Origin: Megasphaera hominis
Lineage (GTDB): Bacteria; Bacillota; Negativicutes; Veillonellales; Megasphaeraceae
Assembly (NCBI RefSeq): GCF_014269395.1
Contig: NZ_JACOGK010000008.1
Span: forward strand, 27,723-91,722
Direction: 5' to 3'
DNA length: 64,000 nt
The position numbers were made by a program, and so were the translations under genes. The number at the start of each line of letters is the position of its first letter. Positions within the stretch are counted from its first letter, which is position 1. The notes under the pieces were generated by a model. It was not told the origin of the DNA and ran no database searches. It saw only the letters and a list, made by a program, of their open reading frames with translations. This document shows, piece by piece, positions 1-7,902 of the stretch.

Positions 1-2
1 AT

Positions 3-518
3 AATGCACTTATCGTTTTTCATCTTATGGGTGAGCATGGCCGTTACGAGGATCGTTATCCTGCAGAATATGAGTATTTTCATCAAGGTAAAAACAGGAA
101 TGTTGATTGTTATGACAACGCCGTGCGTTACACTGATTACGTCCTCAGTCTCCTATACGACAAAGTAGCACATAACCCACATTTTCAGGGCTTCATCTAT
201 TTTTCTGACCACGGAGAAGAACCAGATCAGAAAAAATATCACGAAAGTACGAAGTTTACCAATCAAATGACGCACATCCCTTTGATCATGCATTTTTCAG
301 CAGCGTATCGGACAGCGCATCCCCAGGTCTTTGCAACGCTGAAAAGCCAGGAAGAGGATTACTGGACTAATGACCTGCTGTACAATGTAATGCTGGAAAT
401 CATGGGTATCCAGGGAACTTCGCTGGTGGAACCGAATCTGACTCTGGGCAATCCGGCTTACGATCGTACGAAAGAAAATTTGCGCACTTTGCACGGTGAA
501 CGTAAACTAGAGCAATAA
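3..518 (+). CDS. Phosphoethanolamine transferase, C-terminal part (5' end outside window)
   Basis: This is the C-terminal ~171 residues of an inner-membrane enzyme that transfers phosphoethanolamine to lipid A or core sugars (EptA/CptA group of the alkaline phosphatase/sulfatase superfamily). The frame is already open at base 3, reading NALIVFHLMGEHG, which matches the V-I-x-H-x-x-G-S-H core of this family, so the real start lies upstream. The metal-site motif FSDHGEE and the following HIPLIMHFS are visible; both are typical of the periplasmic catalytic domain. An enzyme of this kind implies an outer membrane with LPS. The exact acceptor cannot be told from this fragment, and another sulfatase-fold transferase is possible. 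Confidence 0.8.
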   Translation, partial: NALIVFHLMGEHGRYEDRYPAEYEYFHQGKNRNVDCYDNAVRYTDYVLSLLYDKVAHNPHFQGFIYFSDHGEEPDQKKYHESTKFTNQMTHIPLIMHFSAAYRTAHPQVFATLKSQEEDYWTNDLLYNVMLEIMGIQGTSLVEPNLTLGNPAYDRTKENLRTLHGERKLEQ

Positions 519-620
519 TTTCTAAGTGATTACTAATTCCATTTGGCCCCTTAGGTTCAAGGAGTTAACAAAATTCATGGCACATCACTTCACGGATATG
601 ATATAATAAACCAGTACGTA

Positions 621-652
621 GTCGCGCGGTAGCACGCGCGTGGGTTGAAATT
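621..652 (+). repeat. Solo degenerate type I-C-like CRISPR repeat
   Basis: A 32-nt stretch begins GTCGCGCGG and ends CGTGGGTTGAAATT, the layout of a type I-C repeat (GTCGC, inverted GC arms, then GTGGATTGAAAT) with one G for A change. No second repeat follows at the ~67-nt spacing expected. It is probably a relic of an eroded array or a stray copy. See the canonical solo repeat at 7407 and the small array at 60487. Confidence 0.5.
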
Positions 653-711
653 ATCACGATGTCGGTAAGGCATAGCCGCCCCTTGTGTGGGGCGCGGATA
701 CGAGAAAACGG

Positions 712-754
712 GCGTCCCTGTACGGTCTTTGACTGTATGGGGACGCTTGTTTTT
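712..754 (+). terminator. Rho-independent terminator
   Basis: The arms GCGTCCC (712-718) and GGGGACGC (739-746) form a hairpin followed by TTGTTTTTG. It lies upstream of the LysR gene and would end transcripts coming from the phosphoethanolamine transferase side. A TATAAT box follows at 759-764, but no well-spaced -35 box is visible. Confidence 0.6.
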
Positions 755-804
755 GTGCTATAATGAAAACAATAACGATGTGTCAATACTAAGGAGGCCT
801 GGCT

Positions 805-1692
805 ATGGAGTTACGTGTTTTGCATTATTTTCTCGCTGTCGTGCGGGAAGAAAATATATCGAAGGCAGCAGAGCTATTACATGTGACACAACCGACCTTG
901 AGCCGGCAGATTGCCCAGCTGGAAGAGGAGCTGGGTGCGATGCTGTTTGTACGCGGGCGGCATTTGCAGCTGACGGATGCAGGGCTCATGCTGAAACGGA
1001 GGGCCGAAGAGGTGGAAGTACTCATCCAAAAAATTGACGAAGAATTTGCCCAGAAAAACGAGCTCAGTGGCGTTATTTCCATTGGCAGTGGCGGTCTTTA
1101 CTCGACGCGGATTTTTCCGGAGATCCTGGCCGGCTTTCGCCAGCTCCACCCGAAGGTACGGTTCCAGCTCTACACGAACAGTGCCGAATACGTGACGGAG
1201 CAGCTCGAGCACGGCCTCCTCGATTTTGGCATGCTCTTGGAGCCTATGGATGTGACGAAATTCGATTATATTCGCATGCGTGATGCCGAACGCTGGGGCC
1301 TCCTTTTGCGTAAGAGCCATCCCTTAGCCGCTAAGCCTTATATCACGCGGGACGACCTGTTGGGCGAGCCGATTATTACTTCTAACCGCCCGGCTGTGCA
1401 ACGACGCCTCCAAGCCTGGCTCGGCGATACAGTGACACACCTTGATATTTTTGCTACGTACAACATCATTACTCACGTCGTAGGCCTCGTTGATAGTGGT
1501 GTGGCCTCAGCGCTCACCATTGAAGGGGCAGTCCACCTCTTTGCTTCAGACCGCCTCGTTTTCCGTCCTCTTTATCCGGAGCTTTCCATGTCGAGCGTCT
1601 TCGTTTGGAAGCGTTTTCAGCGTAATGCCAGTGCTGCCAGTGCCTTTCTCGATTATTTCAAGGAATGCCTGAACCGTATAGAAAAGAATTGA
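805..1692 (+). CDS. LysR-family transcriptional regulator
   Basis: A 295-residue DNA-binding regulator of the usual LysR length. Residues ~1-60 form the winged helix-turn-helix (SKAAELLHVTQPTLSRQI at ~19-36), and ~90-290 the periplasmic-binding-protein-like effector domain. The start is an ATG preceded by AAGGAGG. It is followed on the same strand by a cyclophilin-like protein, an aldo/keto reductase and a CMD-cupin protein, which are likely targets. Clusters of this composition are common in anaerobic Firmicutes, but the inducer is unknown. LysR genes are usually divergent from their targets; here the gene is co-directional, so it may be part of the operon. Confidence 0.9.
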   Translation: MELRVLHYFLAVVREENISKAAELLHVTQPTLSRQIAQLEEELGAMLFVRGRHLQLTDAGLMLKRRAEEVEVLIQKIDEEFAQKNELSGVISIGSGGLYSTRIFPEILAGFRQLHPKVRFQLYTNSAEYVTEQLEHGLLDFGMLLEPMDVTKFDYIRMRDAERWGLLLRKSHPLAAKPYITRDDLLGEPIITSNRPAVQRRLQAWLGDTVTHLDIFATYNIITHVVGLVDSGVASALTIEGAVHLFASDRLVFRPLYPELSMSSVFVWKRFQRNASAASAFLDYFKECLNRIEKN

Positions 1693-1762
1693 ACATAAGC
1701 ATTAGACATACCTGTAGGAAATAGTAAAATAATAGCAGAAGGAAATCCAGGGAGGTGTCACT

Positions 1763-2125
1763 ATGCGTATACAAATGGAAACAGGCGGTCATACGCTGAC
1801 CATTACCCTTGCAGATAATCCGGCAGCCCGGGCCTTTTGGCAAAAATTGCCCCTCACCTTGCCCATGATGAATCTCTACGGCTGGGAGCTATGCTGCCGT
1901 TGCGGCGCCGGTACCTTGCCGGCGGAGGGCATCCCCCAGTCCCTTTGCCACGCCGGTGACCTATGCTATTGGTCGCCTGCAGGCAGTATTTCTTTTTTCT
2001 ATAAGGACAGCGATGGCTGTAAGCAGGAACGAATCGGTCACACCGATGAAGGGCTCCATTTCCTTCAAGATACGTGCGACATGGACGTGACCTTCACACC
2101 GCTTCAGGAGGCAGAAAAATCATGA
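1763..2125 (+). CDS. Cyclophilin-like fold protein
   Basis: A 120-residue protein resembling the bacterial cyclophilin-like family: a short beta-barrel in which the segments LPLTLPMMNLYGWELC, GDLCYWSPAGSISFFY and an IG box follow the family order. Members lack a proven prolyl isomerase activity and their role is unknown. GGGAGG lies just upstream of the ATG. The stop overlaps the aldo/keto reductase start (ATGA at 2122-2125), which indicates translational coupling and one operon. Confidence 0.72.
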   Translation: MRIQMETGGHTLTITLADNPAARAFWQKLPLTLPMMNLYGWELCCRCGAGTLPAEGIPQSLCHAGDLCYWSPAGSISFFYKDSDGCKQERIGHTDEGLHFLQDTCDMDVTFTPLQEAEKS

Positions 2126-2988
2126 TTCTCACAGAAACATACACGCTCACCAATGGCGTCAAGATTCCTAAACTCGGCTTAGGCACGTGGCTCCTGGATG
2201 ACACCCAGGCAAGTGAAGCTACGCGTCAGGCAATTCAGCTCGGCTACCGCCTTATTGACACGGCCCAGGCCTATGGCAACGAGGCCGGCATCGGCGAAGG
2301 CGTACGCACGTGTGGCGTACCGCGGACAGATCTCTTCATTGCCAGCAAGGTCGCAGCCGAACACAAGACCTATGACAGCGCTGCTGCCTCTATCGACGGG
2401 ACCTTACAAAAAATGGGCCTCGAATATTTGGACCTCATGATCATCCACAGCCCGCAGCCGTGGAAAGCCGTGAACCAATCGGCCGACCGCTACGAAGAAG
2501 GGAACCGGGAAGCCTGGCGGGCCCTGGAGGATGCCTACAAGGCAGGCAAGCTCCGCGCCATTGGCGTTTCCAATTTCCTCGAAAGCGATATTGAAAATAT
2601 CCTTGCCGGCTGCCGTATCCAGCCGATGGTCAACCAGATTCTGACACATATAACGAATACCAACTTCGGCCTCATCGACTATTGCCAGCGTCACGGCATC
2701 CGCGTCGAAGCCTATTCACCTATTGCCCACGGCGAAGCACTGAAGAACGATAAGATCGCCGCCATGGCCAAGAAATACCAGGTCAGCCCGGCACAGCTTT
2801 GCCTGCGCTACGACCTGCAATTAGGCGCAGTCGTCCTGCCCAAGACGGCCAACCCGGCACATATGCAGACGAATGCCGAACTGGATTTCGTCATTGCCGA
2901 TGCCGATATGGACGAACTGAAGGCCTTGCCACATATTGAAAGCTATGGTGCTGATAGCCATTTCCCTGTCTTTGGCGGGAAGTTATAA
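2122..2988 (+). CDS. Aldo/keto reductase
   Basis: A 288-residue NADPH-dependent carbonyl reductase with a TIM-barrel fold. The catalytic tetrad is visible as D46, Y51 (DTAQAYGNE), K76 (ASKV) and H109 (IIHSP). The frame is open further upstream, but the start is placed at ATG 2122 because AGGAGGCAG lies 8-12 bases before it and it overlaps the preceding stop. The substrate is not predictable; relatives reduce aldehydes such as methylglyoxal or 2,5-diketogluconate. It sits between a cyclophilin-like gene and a CMD-cupin gene, a recurring reductase cluster. Confidence 0.9.
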   Translation: MILTETYTLTNGVKIPKLGLGTWLLDDTQASEATRQAIQLGYRLIDTAQAYGNEAGIGEGVRTCGVPRTDLFIASKVAAEHKTYDSAAASIDGTLQKMGLEYLDLMIIHSPQPWKAVNQSADRYEEGNREAWRALEDAYKAGKLRAIGVSNFLESDIENILAGCRIQPMVNQILTHITNTNFGLIDYCQRHGIRVEAYSPIAHGEALKNDKIAAMAKKYQVSPAQLCLRYDLQLGAVVLPKTANPAHMQTNAELDFVIADADMDELKALPHIESYGADSHFPVFGGKL

Positions 2989-3004
2989 TAGAGGAGGAAT
3001 TTCC

Positions 3005-3760
3005 ATGAAAAAAATTGTACAAACTGCAGGCAGAACACAGCTGGGTGAATTTGCACCCCTCTTTGCCCATCTCAACGACGACGTTCTTTTTGGTGAAGTC
3101 TGGAATGACGAAACGATCGACGTGAAGACGCGCTGTATCATTACGGTCGTCGCCCTCATGTCTTCGGGGATTACAGACAGCTCCCTCAAGTATCATCTGG
3201 AAAACGCCAAAAATCATGGCGTCACAAAGGCCGAAATCGCATCGGTCATTACGCACACGACCATGTATACGGGCTGGCCAAAGGGCTGGGCTGTATTCAA
3301 CATGGCCAAGGAAATCTGGGCAGATGACACGCCGGCCCTGACAGACAAGGAAAAATACCAGCAGGAAATTTTCTTCCCCATTGGCGATCCCAACGATGCC
3401 TATGCTAAGTATTTCGTCGGCCAGAGCTATTTGGCTGCCGTTTCGACGAAACAGATTCCCATTCACAACGTAACCTTTGAACCGGCCTGCCGCAACAACT
3501 GGCACATCCATACGGCTGACGAAGGCGGCGGCCAGATGCTGATCTGTGTCGGCGGCCGTGGCTATTACCAGGAATGGGGCAAAGATGCCATCGAAATGAC
3601 ACCAGGCATGATCATCAACATTCCGGCTAACGTCAAACATTGGCACGGTGCCGCCCCGACGAGCTGGTTCTCCCACTTGGCCATCGAAATCGAAGGCAAG
3701 AATACGGGCAACGAATGGCTCGAACCGGTAACGGACGAACAGTACGGCAAATTGAAATAA
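3005..3760 (+). CDS. Carboxymuconolactone decarboxylase-cupin fusion protein
   Basis: A 251-residue two-domain protein. Residues ~15-110 match the carboxymuconolactone decarboxylase/AhpD helical fold (DVKTRCIITVVALMSSG, then a SLKYHLENAKNHGVTKAEIASV-like segment), but the AhpD CxxC redox pair is absent. Residues ~145-245 form a cupin with metal-binding NNWHIHTAD and a late H (NVKHWHGA). Start ATG 3005 has AGGAGGAAT before it; the open frame upstream lacks a ribosome site. It is co-transcribed with the reductase. Fusions of this type are annotated but uncharacterised; a role in quinone or phenolic metabolism is a guess. Confidence 0.85.
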   Translation: MKKIVQTAGRTQLGEFAPLFAHLNDDVLFGEVWNDETIDVKTRCIITVVALMSSGITDSSLKYHLENAKNHGVTKAEIASVITHTTMYTGWPKGWAVFNMAKEIWADDTPALTDKEKYQQEIFFPIGDPNDAYAKYFVGQSYLAAVSTKQIPIHNVTFEPACRNNWHIHTADEGGGQMLICVGGRGYYQEWGKDAIEMTPGMIINIPANVKHWHGAAPTSWFSHLAIEIEGKNTGNEWLEPVTDEQYGKLK

Positions 3761-3768
3761 GCAATATC

Positions 3769-3866
3769 AGGCCTGCGGCTGCGCACGCGCCTTTTGCAAC
3801 GGATAGAACAGATTTTCTTTCCCCGTACAAAAGGACGCATCAAAACGCGTACGCAGGCCTTTTTTG
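3769..3866 (+). terminator. Probable terminator with long loop
   Basis: AGGCCTGCG (3769-3777) can pair with CGCAGGCCT (3852-3860), followed by TTTTT. The ~74-nt loop is long for an intrinsic terminator. It marks the end of the reductase cluster. Confidence 0.5.
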
Positions 3867-3891
3867 CATTTTCTGCGGCCCCGGGCCTTGC

Positions 3892-3921
3892 TTGATTTTG
3901 GCTCTCTATACCATGTATAAT
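3892..3921 (+). promoter_or_regulatory. Sigma-70-type promoter of the aminopeptidase operon
   Basis: TTGATT (3892-3897) and TATAAT (3916-3921) are separated by 18 bases, about 55 bases before the pepA-like start. The -10 box is perfect. Confidence 0.65.
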
Positions 3922-3978
3922 AAGATATAAAGCATTTAGAATAGATACAACAGTTTTTACGTGAGGGGAGATTTATCC

Positions 3979-5433
3979 ATGATTACTTGTAACGGCAACG
4001 GCAGCTTTGACACACTGGTTATCGGTGTGGACAAACATATGCGTGCCCTGCAGTACATACCGAAAGAAGACCAGCCGGCCTTGCGCACGTTCCTGCAAGA
4101 ACGGCCGGACGTGCTGCATTATACATCACTTTATACATTCCGCAGTGCCAATGGCACAAAAGTGCACACGTACCTGCTCGTCGGTTTGGACGATAAGCCC
4201 GTACAGTATTCTACGTATGAAGATTTTCGCGTAGCCCGGCGCATTATGGCTGCTGCCATCAAGGAAAACGTACGCGAGCTGGCCTTGCTCCTTGATACGC
4301 TGGAAATGGACGCACCCTCGCTCATTGACGGCCTCTTATACCGCAATTACGAATTTATCCGCTATAAGACGCAGACCGAACCGCGTCTCGTAAAGAATAT
4401 CAATCTCATTACCCAGTCCCTGCAGACGAAGGAACTGAATTCCATGTGTTATGTTTACTCGTCCGTTTACGAAGGCATTTACCTCGCCCGCGACCTGACG
4501 AATATGCCCTCGAACGACCTGTCGCCCAGAAAATTTGCAGAACTGGTACAGGAACTGTGCAAGAGCGATAAGATCCAAGTGGAATCGCTCAACAAGTGGA
4601 GCCTTGAAAAGAAGGGCATGGGTGGCATCGTCGCCGTCGGCAAGGGCAGCATGAATCCGCCCCAGCTGGTCACCATTACCTACAAGGGCGACCCGGACAA
4701 TGCCAATATGCTGGGCATTGTCGGCAAAGGCATTCTCTACGATAGCGGCGGCCTTTCCTTGAAGAGCCATGCCGGTCTGGAATTCATGAAAGACGATATG
4801 GCCGGCGCAGCCACGGCCCTGGGCGTCATCCGTGCCCTGATGCTTCTCAAATATCCGGTCAACGTCGTCGCTGTCCTGCCCTTGGCAGAAAACATTCCGT
4901 CAGGCATGTCGTACCGCGTCGATGACGTCATTACCATGTATACGGGCAAGACCGTAGAAATCAAGAATACCGACGCCGAAGGACGCCTCGTTCTGGCCGA
5001 CGCCGTAGCCTATGCCCAGGAGCTGGGAGCTACGCGTCTCGTCGATTTTGCCACTCTTACCGGGGCCTGCGTCACCGCCTTTGGCACGGTCCGCAGCGGC
5101 ATGCTCGGCAACGACCAGGAATGGCTGAACCGCGTCTTTTCCGCAGCCGAACGGGTACACGAAAAAGTATGGCAGTTCCCGGCAGACAAGGAATACGAAG
5201 ATCAGCTGAAGAGTGAAATCGCCGATATAAAGAACGTCGGCGGTCCTGCAGCCGGTGCCATTACGGCGGGCCTCTTTATCAAGCAGTTCGTCAAGGACGA
5301 CGTACCTTGGATCCACTTTGATATTGCCGGCACGGCATTTAATGAAAAGAAAGATGAAACAGGCCTCTTCGGCGCAACCGGCGTGGGCATTAAGACCATT
5401 ATGGAACTGCTCCGGAGCATGGCAACAAAATAA
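3979..5433 (+). CDS. pepA: Leucyl aminopeptidase (M17)
   Basis: A 484-residue cytosolic aminopeptidase that removes N-terminal residues from peptides using two metal ions. The M17 signature NTDAEGRLVLADA and the metal-binding segment GKGILYDSGGLSLK are intact; the variable N-terminal domain occupies ~1-160. A GTG at 3961 would add six residues, but it overlaps the GAGGGGAG ribosome site, so ATG 3979 is preferred. It is followed with short gaps by a PHP phosphoesterase and a P-loop protein, probably as one operon. Confidence 0.93.
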   Translation: MITCNGNGSFDTLVIGVDKHMRALQYIPKEDQPALRTFLQERPDVLHYTSLYTFRSANGTKVHTYLLVGLDDKPVQYSTYEDFRVARRIMAAAIKENVRELALLLDTLEMDAPSLIDGLLYRNYEFIRYKTQTEPRLVKNINLITQSLQTKELNSMCYVYSSVYEGIYLARDLTNMPSNDLSPRKFAELVQELCKSDKIQVESLNKWSLEKKGMGGIVAVGKGSMNPPQLVTITYKGDPDNANMLGIVGKGILYDSGGLSLKSHAGLEFMKDDMAGAATALGVIRALMLLKYPVNVVAVLPLAENIPSGMSYRVDDVITMYTGKTVEIKNTDAEGRLVLADAVAYAQELGATRLVDFATLTGACVTAFGTVRSGMLGNDQEWLNRVFSAAERVHEKVWQFPADKEYEDQLKSEIADIKNVGGPAAGAITAGLFIKQFVKDDVPWIHFDIAGTAFNEKKDETGLFGATGVGIKTIMELLRSMATK

Positions 5434-5450
5434 CGGGGGAGTGAGGGGAA

Positions 5451-6266
5451 ATGAAAATAGATCTGCACATGCATACCACCTGCTCAGACGGCGTCTATAC
5501 ACCGGAAGAGCTGACCAGTATGGCCGTACAAGCCGGCCTCGACATCATTGCTATTTCGGATCACGACACGACAGCTGCCTACAGCGGTCATGACTTTGCG
5601 CCGGGCCTTACGGTCATCAGGGCCATAGAAATGAGCAGTGAATGTGAAGACGAGGATGTCCATGTGCTGGGCTATTACATCGACCCGCACAGTCCGGAAC
5701 TGACGGACTACTGCCGCCAGTTTCGCAAAAAACGCCTCCACCGGGCCTTGGAAATCGTCGACAAATGCATTGAACGGGGCTACAACCTGGACCGCAAATC
5801 GGTAGAAGATCTCCTCGACAAAGGCGGCACCGTAGGCCGGCCCCACATTGCCCGCATGCTCGTCGACGGCGGCTATTGCCCTGACGTAAAGACCGCCTTC
5901 GATACGCTCTTGTATCGCGGCGGCCCTGTCTACGTGCCCTACAAACGCTGGTCCATTGACGAATGCATCGGCCTTATTCACGCCGCCGGTGGCGTTGCTG
6001 TCCTGGCCCATCCCGGCCTCCTCAAGCATACACTCAGCCAGGTCCTGGCCCATCCCTTTGACGGTATCGAAGTATTTCATCCCAACAACCGCGGCCGCTT
6101 CGATGAATTCCTCGCCCTGGCCCACAAGCACCACTGGCTCATCAGCGGCGGCTCTGACTTCCACGGCGTATCAGGCCGTTTCCCTGAAACGCTCGGTCTC
6201 TTTTCTGTCCAGGAACAACAGGTAGCAGATTTCCTGGCTTTAGGAAAAAAGAAGGGGATTTTATGA
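5451..6266 (+). CDS. PHP-domain phosphoesterase (RNase AM/YciV-like)
   Basis: A 271-residue PHP hydrolase. The N-terminal metal motif DLHMHTTCSDG (~3-13) and ISDHDT (~36-41) are present, as are the later AHPG and GSDFHG motifs. Close relatives include the E. coli RNase AM / 3',5'-nucleotide phosphatase group (YciV/TrpH). It overlaps the next gene by four bases (6263-6266), so the two are likely co-translated. Exact substrate is inferred only from family. Confidence 0.85.
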   Translation: MKIDLHMHTTCSDGVYTPEELTSMAVQAGLDIIAISDHDTTAAYSGHDFAPGLTVIRAIEMSSECEDEDVHVLGYYIDPHSPELTDYCRQFRKKRLHRALEIVDKCIERGYNLDRKSVEDLLDKGGTVGRPHIARMLVDGGYCPDVKTAFDTLLYRGGPVYVPYKRWSIDECIGLIHAAGGVAVLAHPGLLKHTLSQVLAHPFDGIEVFHPNNRGRFDEFLALAHKHHWLISGGSDFHGVSGRFPETLGLFSVQEQQVADFLALGKKKGIL

Positions 6267-7090
6267 AATGTATCGGTTTTATCGGTCCCAGCGGCACCGG
6301 CAAAAGCCATCACGCCTTAGTCGTTGCCCACGATTATAATATCGACTGTATCATCGATGACGGCCTCCTTATTTACCACAATAAGATCGTCGTCGGCCAC
6401 TCAGCCAAGGAAGAAAACAACCGCATGCAGGCCGTGCGCCGGGCCATCTTTTTCTATCCCGACCACGCCGCCTCCGTACGGCAGGCCTTAGCAAAGATCG
6501 CGCCGGACCAGCTCCTCATATTGGGCACATCCAAGCACATGATCCACCGCATCTGCGAAGCCCTGCACCTGCCGGAAGCAAACCAGTTCATTCACATCGA
6601 AGACGTCTCGTCAGCAGCAGAAATCGCCAAAGCCCGGGAAATCCGCAATAAAGAAGGCAAACACATCATTCCCGTGCCGACGATGGAACTGAAATCCCAC
6701 TTCCACGGCTACCTCTTAGACCCCATCCGGGCCCTCCTGCGCGGCAAAGGCGGCAAAAAAGAAGGCGACGTAGAACAATCCGTCGTCCGTCCCGTCTTCA
6801 GCTACTACGGCAAACTCGTCTTCTCCGACGACGTCCTCTTTGCCATCGTACGCCACTGCCTAAGCCAAATCAAAGGCATAGCCCGCGTAAACCGCGTCAA
6901 AGTAGCCAAAAACTACGAAACCGATCATAACGGCCTGGCCATCATCCTGACCATCACCGTCTACTACGGCGAAAGCCTGAAACAACTCATGCGCACCATC
7001 AAAGACCAAGTCCAGCACGACATAGAATACATGACCGGCATGTCCGTCGACGTGATGAAAATAACCGTACGCGGCATTGCAACAAAGTAA
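6263..7090 (+). CDS. P-loop nucleotide-binding protein with Asp23/Gls24-like C-terminal region
   Basis: A 275-residue protein. Residues 7-15 form a Walker A motif (GPSGTGKSH), followed by an acidic DDG at ~31-33. Residues ~170-275 look different: a basic glycine-rich linker (GKGGKKEGD), then a domain whose pattern (VFSDDVLFAIVRHCL, GIARVN, ILTITVYYGESL, an amphipathic VQHDIEYMTGMSVDVMKITVRGI) resembles Asp23/Gls24 envelope-stress proteins. That assignment is by eye and not certain. It is coupled to the PHP gene and precedes a strong terminator. Function unknown; a membrane- or envelope-linked ATPase/kinase is a guess. Confidence 0.7.
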   Translation: MKCIGFIGPSGTGKSHHALVVAHDYNIDCIIDDGLLIYHNKIVVGHSAKEENNRMQAVRRAIFFYPDHAASVRQALAKIAPDQLLILGTSKHMIHRICEALHLPEANQFIHIEDVSSAAEIAKAREIRNKEGKHIIPVPTMELKSHFHGYLLDPIRALLRGKGGKKEGDVEQSVVRPVFSYYGKLVFSDDVLFAIVRHCLSQIKGIARVNRVKVAKNYETDHNGLAIILTITVYYGESLKQLMRTIKDQVQHDIEYMTGMSVDVMKITVRGIATK

Positions 7091-7096
7091 ACAGAC

Positions 7097-7148
7097 ATAT
7101 GCTTGTCCCGTGAAGAACGAAAGAATAGGGGACAAGCATATTTTTTTC
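7097..7148 (+). terminator. Rho-independent terminator
   Basis: ATATGCTTGTCCC (7097-7109) pairs with GGGGACAAGCATAT (7128-7141), followed by a run of T. It ends the pepA-PHP-P-loop operon. Confidence 0.85.
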
Positions 7149-7406
7149 GTACATCCTTGTTGATAATAAAATATGTATACAAAATAATTTCGATATGATA
7201 TAATATTAGAAAACGAACGTATGTTGTAAAAACAAAATAAGTGCGAAGTACAGTCATACAAAAAAATTCTAGACCTCTCGCACTATATATTGAATGAGGC
7301 TCAGAAACATTCGACACTTTGAAATGAGGAAAAAATAAGAGATTAGTATGGGGGTTCGCGGAAACAGGTTAAGGAAATGGTTGATAACCCCGTCTGATTG
7401 GAGGCA

Positions 7407-7438
7407 GTCGCATCCCTTGCGGGTGCGTGGATTGAAAT
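7407..7438 (+). repeat. Solo canonical type I-C CRISPR repeat
   Basis: A 32-nt sequence runs GTCGCATCCC-TTGC-GGGTGCG-TGGATTGAAAT and matches the type I-C repeat plan exactly, with GCATCCC/GGGTGCG arms. No further repeat is present within 100 bases on either side. The 70 bases before it (GGGGGTTCGCGGAAAC and onward) could be leader remains. It is an isolated relic of an array related to the one at 60487. Confidence 0.65.
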
Positions 7439-7454
7439 TTTGGTAATGGTAAAA

Positions 7455-7735
7455 TCTCAAGGTAACTTCCAGTAGACGTAGAATGCTGAAGTTACCTTGG
7501 GAAATCGATGATAACGCATAAGAAAAAACGCTGAAAACGGCCTCGTTTTCTTAATTACCTAAATTTGGGCATAGCAAACAGACCTTGAGAAAAAGCTTCT
7601 CAAAGTAACTTCCAGTGCATCTGAATTTAGTCTGAGAAATATTCGTTGCCCATTACGACTATTTGCGCTATACTATAAGTACTTACTGATGGTCCTTTAT
7701 GCTTTTTAAAAGCAAAGGACTCTGAATAACTTCCT
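7455..7735. repeat. Cluster of inverted and direct repeats in a gene-free stretch
   Basis: CAAGGTAACTTC (7458-7469) and GAAGTTACCTTG (7488-7499) form a 12-bp perfect inverted repeat. TCTCAAGGTAACTTCCAGT at 7455-7473 recurs with one change at 7598-7616, and TAACTTCC appears again at 7727. GTCCTTT..AAAGGAC arms (7692-7720) form another hairpin. No open frame with a ribosome site exists between 7149 and 7746. This may be debris of an older element next to the insertion sequence. Confidence 0.5.
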
Positions 7736-7860
7736 TGAGCGGTATTGGGTCTAGTTCAACTTTTGTGGTTGGGCTAGACCCTTTCTTGTGGTCACGCTGT
7801 TTACAGTTTTGTGGTTTCGCTGGATACATTTTGTGGTTGACCTAGACCATGTTTGTGGTC

Positions 7861-7899
7861 AAAAGGCCTCGGCACCCACGCTCGTTGTCAAGGCCTTTT
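7861..7899 (-). terminator. Terminator-like hairpin at the transposase 3' end
   Basis: AAAAGGCCT (7861-7869) and AGGCCTTTT (7891-7899) are inverted arms with A/T tracts on both sides, so it could work in both directions. It lies just after the transposase stop and is partly kept in the deleted copy (56650-56690). Confidence 0.55.
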
Positions 7900-7902
7900 A
7901 AA

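Noticed and set aside
805..1320. Alternative frames on both strands inside the LysR gene
   Set aside because: The LysR frame has the ribosome site and full domain match; the others are shadows.
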